Positions 13,273 through 17,551 of a stretch of DNA of 17,551 nucleotides are shown in pieces (within the stretch, counting starts at the first letter, position 1; each line of letters opens with the position of its first letter). Both the position numbers and the translations under genes were made by a program. Source of the DNA: Paracoccaceae bacterium (GTDB lineage Bacteria > Pseudomonadota > Alphaproteobacteria > Rhodobacterales > Rhodobacteraceae). Location of the stretch: NCBI GenBank assembly GCA_026709725.1, contig JAPOSK010000289.1, forward strand, positions 1 through 17,551. Reading direction: 5' to 3'. The notes below the pieces were generated by a model, which saw nothing but the letters and a program-made list of their open reading frames with translations, did no database searches and was not told the origin of the DNA.

Positions 13273-14916
13273 ATGACGATATCAAGTGCAAATCGACTGG
13301 AGTTGCAGCAGATCATCCAGTCCGTTTCTTATGACAGGGGCGTTGAGCGGGAAGTCGTGATCGGAGCGATCGAGGAGGCGATCTCCAAGGCGGCCCAGCA
13401 GCGGTATGGTCAGGAGCTGGACATTCGGGCCAGGTATGACGAGCTGGTCGGTGTGATGAACCTGAACCGGTACCGCGAGATCGTTGAGGTGGTGGACAAT
13501 CCCCACAGTCAGATTGGCCTGGAGGATGCCAGGGAGCTGGATCCGGAGGCGAGGATCGGGGCGGAGCTGTGTGAGCAGATGCCGCCGGTCAATATTGAGG
13601 AGATGGACCGGATCATCGTGCAGAACGCGATCCAGGTGATCCTGCAGAGGATTCGGGAGGCGGAACGGGAGCGGCAGTACGAGGAGTTCAAGGATCAGGT
13701 CGGGCAGATTGTCTCCGGAACTGTCAACCGGGAGGAATTCGGCAATATCATCGTCGATGTCTCTGTTGGTGAGGCGGTGATTCCGAAATCGCAGCGGATT
13801 GGGCGGGAAACGCCGATGAAGGGGGAAAGGGTCCGGGCGATTGTCACCGAGGTCAATCGTGAACTGAAGGGTCACCAGGTGCGTCTCTCGCGGACCTCAC
13901 CGGAATTCCTCAAGGAACTGTTCCGGAATGAGGTGCCGGAATTCTATGATGGATCCATTGACATTGTTCGTGTGGCCCGGGATCCGGGATCACGGGCCAA
14001 GATCGCCGTCGTCTCCTACGATTCAAGCATTGACCCGGTCGGGGCCTGTGTCGGTATGCGCGGCTCACGGGTTCAGGCGGTCGTGAATGAGCTGCAGGGT
14101 GAGCGGATTGATGTCATCCCCTGGATGGATGAAATGTATGATCTGGTGACCGAATCGCTCCGGCCCGCCAAGGTGCTTTATGGATTGCGCGACAAGGAAG
14201 GCAGTCCATCGACAGTCGTTGTGCCCGATGCGATGCTGGCACTGGCTATTGGATCTCGGGGGCAGAATGTCCGGTTGGCCCGCAGTCTGACCCAGCTGGA
14301 TTTGACAATCTTGACGGAAACCGAGGCCAATCAGCGTCGGGAAGAAGATGCGATCAAGTATCAGCAGACCCTTATGGAACAGATCAATATTGATGGTGAA
14401 CTGGCCGGCTATCTGGTTGCAGACGGGTTCGTGTCGGTTGATGTCATTGTCTCCAGCAGCATTGATCAGCTGGAGATGTGCGAGGGAATTGATGCGGATA
14501 TCGCGGCAGCGTTGCAGGAGCGGGCCCGGGAATATCTTGAGCTGGAAGCCAGGGAGGCCATGGAGGAGGCGCGCAGATACGGGTTGCAGGATGATCTGGC
14601 GGAGTTTGAGCAGCTGACGCCGAAGATGCTTCTGGCACTGGCCGAGAATGATATCACGACGCTGCGGGGCTTTGCGGAATGTGCTGCCTGGGAACTGACA
14701 GGTGGCGTGACTGTTGAGAGGGGCCAGAAAATCAGGGATGATGGTATCCTGGAAATGTTTGATCTGTCCAATGATGAAGCTGAGATGCTGATCATGACGG
14801 CGCGTGCCATGATCGGGATCATCAGCACCGAAGAGTTGATGCAGCAGGTTGCCGTGCAGCGTGCTGAAGACGACGCAGGGATGGCTGATGAGCCGTGGCC
14901 GCCGAGCATGTCGTAG
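13273..14916 (+). CDS. nusA: Transcription elongation/termination factor NusA
   Basis: 547-residue NusA, which binds RNA polymerase and nascent RNA to control pausing, termination and rRNA antitermination. The N-terminal RNA-polymerase-binding domain covers about 5-130, the S1 domain about 140-205, the first KH domain contains DPVGACVGMRGSRVQAV at 254-270, and the second contains LAIGSRGQNVRLA around 327-339. Two acidic helix-hairpin-helix-type repeats follow (about 370-520), the longer C-terminus common in proteobacteria. AGGGA lies about eight bases before the ATG. Its last 29 bases overlap the ylxR frame. Base composition here is clearly GC-richer than in the neighbouring defence genes. 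Confidence 0.95.
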   Translation: MTISSANRLELQQIIQSVSYDRGVEREVVIGAIEEAISKAAQQRYGQELDIRARYDELVGVMNLNRYREIVEVVDNPHSQIGLEDARELDPEARIGAELCEQMPPVNIEEMDRIIVQNAIQVILQRIREAERERQYEEFKDQVGQIVSGTVNREEFGNIIVDVSVGEAVIPKSQRIGRETPMKGERVRAIVTEVNRELKGHQVRLSRTSPEFLKELFRNEVPEFYDGSIDIVRVARDPGSRAKIAVVSYDSSIDPVGACVGMRGSRVQAVVNELQGERIDVIPWMDEMYDLVTESLRPAKVLYGLRDKEGSPSTVVVPDAMLALAIGSRGQNVRLARSLTQLDLTILTETEANQRREEDAIKYQQTLMEQINIDGELAGYLVADGFVSVDVIVSSSIDQLEMCEGIDADIAAALQERAREYLELEAREAMEEARRYGLQDDLAEFEQLTPKMLLALAENDITTLRGFAECAAWELTGGVTVERGQKIRDDGILEMFDLSNDEAEMLIMTARAMIGIISTEELMQQVAVQRAEDDAGMADEPWPPSMS

Positions 14917-15451
14917 GATTCGCATCCGGCGGTGCCTGGTCAGCGGCAGAAGGGACCATCAGGACACGCTGCTGCGGTTTGTTGTTGAACGGGGACAGAT
15001 CCAGCCTGACCTGCAGCTGTCAAAAGGAGGACGCGGTTACTGGGTTAAGTCTTCGCGGCATTCTCTCCAGACAGCCATGGATCGCAATCTCTTTGCCCGG
15101 GCCGCACGCTGTGAGGTTGCCGTATCCGGGGAATTGCCGGCGATTGTTGAGCGGGGGCTTGTGAGGCGATTGTTGATGACCCTGTCCGGTCTTCAGCATC
15201 TGGCTGTTGACGATGGGGTTGATGATCCTGCGACGGGTCGCGAGGGTTTCGTATTTGCACCAGCGGGCACAGATGGGGGGCCTGATTTACCCTTGACGGT
15301 CTATCGATGTCTTGATGGGGCAGAGATTGCGAGAGTCAGCAAAGGGATGCGCACATGCGGCTTCATGGTCCCGTGTGGTGGAATTGCGAGACGAATTCGG
15401 GTAGAAGCGGAGCGCCTGGGGCGGTTTCGTGCATTGGATGATCAGAACTGA
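14888..15451 (+). CDS. ylxR: YlxR (DUF448) family RNA-binding protein
   Basis: 187-residue protein with an N-terminal YlxR domain: RRCLVSGRR at 14-22, LLRFVVERG at 28-36 and GGRGYWV at 47-53, the conserved face thought to bind nucleic acid; NLFARAARCEV follows. The remaining roughly 100 residues extend beyond the short YlxR of Firmicutes; alphaproteobacterial members often carry an L7Ae-like domain there, but this one is too diverged for me to confirm it. The start at 14888 gives the expected basic N-terminus MSRGRR; an upstream ATG at 14849 would only lengthen the overlap. It overlaps nusA by 29 bases and precedes infB by 39, in its usual operon place. It probably works in RNA or ribosome metabolism. 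Confidence 0.85.
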   Translation: MSRGRRACRRIRIRRCLVSGRRDHQDTLLRFVVERGQIQPDLQLSKGGRGYWVKSSRHSLQTAMDRNLFARAARCEVAVSGELPAIVERGLVRRLLMTLSGLQHLAVDDGVDDPATGREGFVFAPAGTDGGPDLPLTVYRCLDGAEIARVSKGMRTCGFMVPCGGIARRIRVEAERLGRFRALDDQN

Positions 15452-15490
15452 CCGATGCAAACAGGCATCATAGAGAGGGTATAAGACGGT

Positions 15491-17551
15491 ATGGATGGCA
15501 AGACACTGAAAGCCAACCCGAACGCACCGGGATATCGAACCAGGCATGTCCAGAAGGGTGGAATCGTTGGTGGCCCTGGTCAGCGTGTTGTGGTCTCGAA
15601 CCGTGATACGACATTCAAGCCACGTGCTCCGGTCAAACCGCGTCCGGTGATAAGTCCTCCAAAATCAGGACCATCTGAGCGACCCGCTCCGGCTGGCAAG
15701 ACACTGTCTGAAGCGGAGGCCCGACGCTTGCGGGAGCTGGTGAGAAACCAGCAGAAAAAACTGGACGCGAGTGCAGAACGGAACAGGCAGGAAGAGGAAG
15801 CCGCCGCCGTTCGTCGGCGACGGGAGGAAGAGGAGCAGTTCCGGGCGGCTGAGGCAGCAAAAACCAGGGATGCAGCCGAACGTCGCGAACAGGAGGATGC
15901 GGTTGAGCGTGAGGCTCTGGAAGCGGAGCAGAAGCGCACGCGGGATATCAAGCGTGCCGAGGCAATCAAGGAAGCTGTCAACAAGCTGCGCGACGCTGAC
16001 CAGATGCACGAGGACAAGGGTCGGGGTGATGGCCGGGTTGGTGGCAAGGCCAAGAATCGACGCAACCGCGACGGTGAGATGGAGCAGACACGGCGGCGTC
16101 CATCCTATGGTGTCCGAAGGGACAGCAAGAAGATCAATGTCAACAAGGCACTGGAAGAGGAGCATCAGCGTTCCCACGCGGCATTCCGGCGTCAGCAACA
16201 AAAGCGACGAAAGGCTGCCGAAGAGAATCCTGTGGTGCGCGAGAAGGTGATCCGGGATGTCCAGTTGCCGGAAACCATTGTTGTTCAGGAGTTGGCGAAC
16301 CGGATGGCCGAGCGGGTGTCAGAAGTTGTCAAGGCACTGATGGAGGCCGGTGTTGCGGCAACCCAGAATCAGTCAATTGATGCCGATACGGCCGAGATTA
16401 TCATCCAGGATTTTGGTCACAACGTCATCCGGGTTGCAGAGTCGGATGTGGAGCATGCCATTGAAACAGCCGAGGACAGGGTTGAGGATATGCAGCCCCG
16501 CCCACCTGTGGTCACCGTCATGGGGCATGTCGATCACGGCAAGACATCCCTGCTCGACAGGATCAGAAACTCCAAAACGGCAGCGGGTGAGGCCGGTGGG
16601 ATCACCCAGCATATCGGTGCCTATCAGGTCGAGGCGGGCAAGGGGCAGACGATTACCTTTATCGATACACCAGGCCATGCGGCTTTCTCTGAAATGCGTG
16701 CCCGTGGTGCCAATGTGACAGACATCGTCATTCTGGTTGTGGCTGCTGATGATTCCGTGATGCCGCAGACGATCGAGGCCATCAATCACTCCAGGGCAGC
16801 CGGGGTCCCGATGATCGTGGCGATCAACAAATGTGATCGGCCCGATGCCGATCCTGACCGTGTCCGGGAGACTCTCCTGCGCCACGAGGTTGTGGTGGAG
16901 AAGTACTCCGGGGATGTGGTCGATGTGGAAGTCTCGGCCCTGAAGGGTGATGGCATTGATGAACTTCTGGATATGGTTGCCCTGCAGGCAGAGTTGCTTG
17001 ATCTGAAAGCCAATCCCGGCCGGGCGGCAGAAGGGACAGTGGTTGAAGCCCGTCTGGATGTCGGTCGCGGCCCCGTCGCGACGGTCCTCGTCCAGAAGGG
17101 TGTGTTGCGGAAGGGAGATGTCTTTGTTGCCGGTGAGCAGTGGGGGAGGGTCCGGGCTCTGATCAATGATCGTGACGAGCAGGTCAAATCAGCCACGCTC
17201 TCAATGCCCGTTGAGGTTCTGGGTCTGAATGCGCCGCCACTGGCCGGTGACATTCTGAATGTGGTCGAGAGCGAGTCACAGGCAAGGGAAATCTCCCAGT
17301 ACCGCCAGAAACTCAGCAAAAGTAAAAAATCGACCGCAGGTGCCCTCGCCAATCTGGAGTCCATCATGCGAATTCAGGATGGGGTGGAGCAGACTGTGAC
17401 CAAGGATCTCTCCGTTGTGGTCAAGACCGATGTCCAGGGGTCTGCCGAGGCCATCACACAGGCCCTGGCCGGCATTGGCAACGAAGAGGTCCAGGTGCGG
17501 GTTCTGCATGCGGGCGTCGGGGCCATCACCGAGACGGATATCTCTCTGGCC
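15491..17551 (+). CDS. infB: Translation initiation factor IF-2 (3' truncated by window end)
   Basis: First 687 codons of IF-2, open to the window edge. IF-2 is the GTPase that places fMet-tRNA on the 30S subunit and promotes 70S formation. The N-terminus starts [15 protein letters not shown], then an Ala/Glu/Arg-rich coiled region at about 75-180, then the IF2_N segment around [18 protein letters not shown]. The G domain is complete: G1 GHVDHGKT at 345-352, G2 [10 protein letters not shown] shortly after, G3 DTPGH at 392-396, G4 NKCD at 446-449 and G5 SALKG near 480. Domain II follows. GAGAGGG lies about 11 bases upstream of the ATG. The C-terminal domains lie beyond the window. Confidence 0.95.
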   Translation, partial: MDGKTLKANPNAPGYRTRHVQKGGIVGGPGQRVVVSNRDTTFKPRAPVKPRPVISPPKSGPSERPAPAGKTLSEAEARRLRELVRNQQKKLDASAERNRQEEEAAAVRRRREEEEQFRAAEAAKTRDAAERREQEDAVEREALEAEQKRTRDIKRAEAIKEAVNKLRDADQMHEDKGRGDGRVGGKAKNRRNRDGEMEQTRRRPSYGVRRDSKKINVNKALEEEHQRSHAAFRRQQQKRRKAAEENPVVREKVIRDVQLPETIVVQELANRMAERVSEVVKALMEAGVAATQNQSIDADTAEIIIQDFGHNVIRVAESDVEHAIETAEDRVEDMQPRPPVVTVMGHVDHGKTSLLDRIRNSKTAAGEAGGITQHIGAYQVEAGKGQTITFIDTPGHAAFSEMRARGANVTDIVILVVAADDSVMPQTIEAINHSRAAGVPMIVAINKCDRPDADPDRVRETLLRHEVVVEKYSGDVVDVEVSALKGDGIDELLDMVALQAELLDLKANPGRAAEGTVVEARLDVGRGPVATVLVQKGVLRKGDVFVAGEQWGRVRALINDRDEQVKSATLSMPVEVLGLNAPPLAGDILNVVESESQAREISQYRQKLSKSKKSTAGALANLESIMRIQDGVEQTVTKDLSVVVKTDVQGSAEAITQALAGIGNEEVQVRVLHAGVGAITETDISLA

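Noticed and set aside
12462..13316. Long minus-strand open frame (284 residues) opposite rimP
   Set aside because: It mirrors the well-supported rimP frame in GC-rich DNA, is Ser/Pro/Arg-rich low-complexity and shows no domain.
14065..14925. Minus-strand open frame (286 residues) opposite nusA
   Set aside because: It is the antisense shadow of nusA; its His/Gln/Leu-rich composition has no recognisable motif.
1..17551. CRISPR arrays or insertion sequences
   Set aside because: There are no regularly spaced repeats, transposase frames or terminal inverted repeats in the window.

Overview
The window looks like an alphaproteobacterial chromosome. The right third is the conserved rimP-nusA-ylxR-infB translation/transcription operon. 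Its YlxR-type protein carries an extra C-terminal region and its IF2 has a long charged N-terminus; both suit Alphaproteobacteria, possibly Rhodospirillales/Acetobacteraceae, but the sequence alone does not settle the genus. The left two thirds (about 1-12290) is a defence island based on DNA phosphorothioation (Ssp type, single-strand backbone sulfur modification).

Layout. Positions 1-5097 on the plus strand hold sspB (DUF4007), sspC (large P-loop ATPase) and sspD (PAPS-reductase-like PP-loop enzyme), joined by ATGA stop/start overlaps. Convergent to them, on the minus strand from about 12290 down to 5133, lie a small frameshifted gene, an SMC/SbcC/DndD-like ATPase (sspF), a Dnd-associated-protein-4-like gene (sspG), a PLD-nuclease/SF2-helicase fusion (sspH) and a DUF262-DUF1524 nuclease (sspE). 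The first three minus-strand junctions are also overlapping or abutting, so this is one effector operon. Positions 12288-12611 are an AT-rich divergent regulatory region. Positions 12612-17551 hold the rimP promoter, a leader with an intrinsic terminator, rimP, nusA, ylxR and the 5' 687 codons of infB (truncated by the window edge).

How it works (family knowledge plus inference). SspBCD, with sulfur supplied by a cysteine desulfurase, places phosphorothioates on one DNA strand. SspE senses phosphorothioated self DNA and attacks phage. SspFGH is a second effector that damages unmodified DNA. One modification module is therefore paired here with both known effector types. No cysteine desulfurase (sspA) lies inside the window.

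Most notable points: (1) one sspBCD module with both SspFGH and SspE in convergent operons; (2) a small gene upstream of sspF that appears broken by a 2-base loss in a GA repeat; (3) the conserved SGHETFP motif of sspB lies in frame upstream of its only usable start codon, so its 5' end is non-standard, frameshifted or truncated; (4) an attenuator-like leader and an operator-like palindrome on the rimP promoter next to the island. The island genes, especially those on the minus strand, are visibly more AT-rich than the rimP-infB operon, in keeping with horizontal acquisition next to an essential operon.
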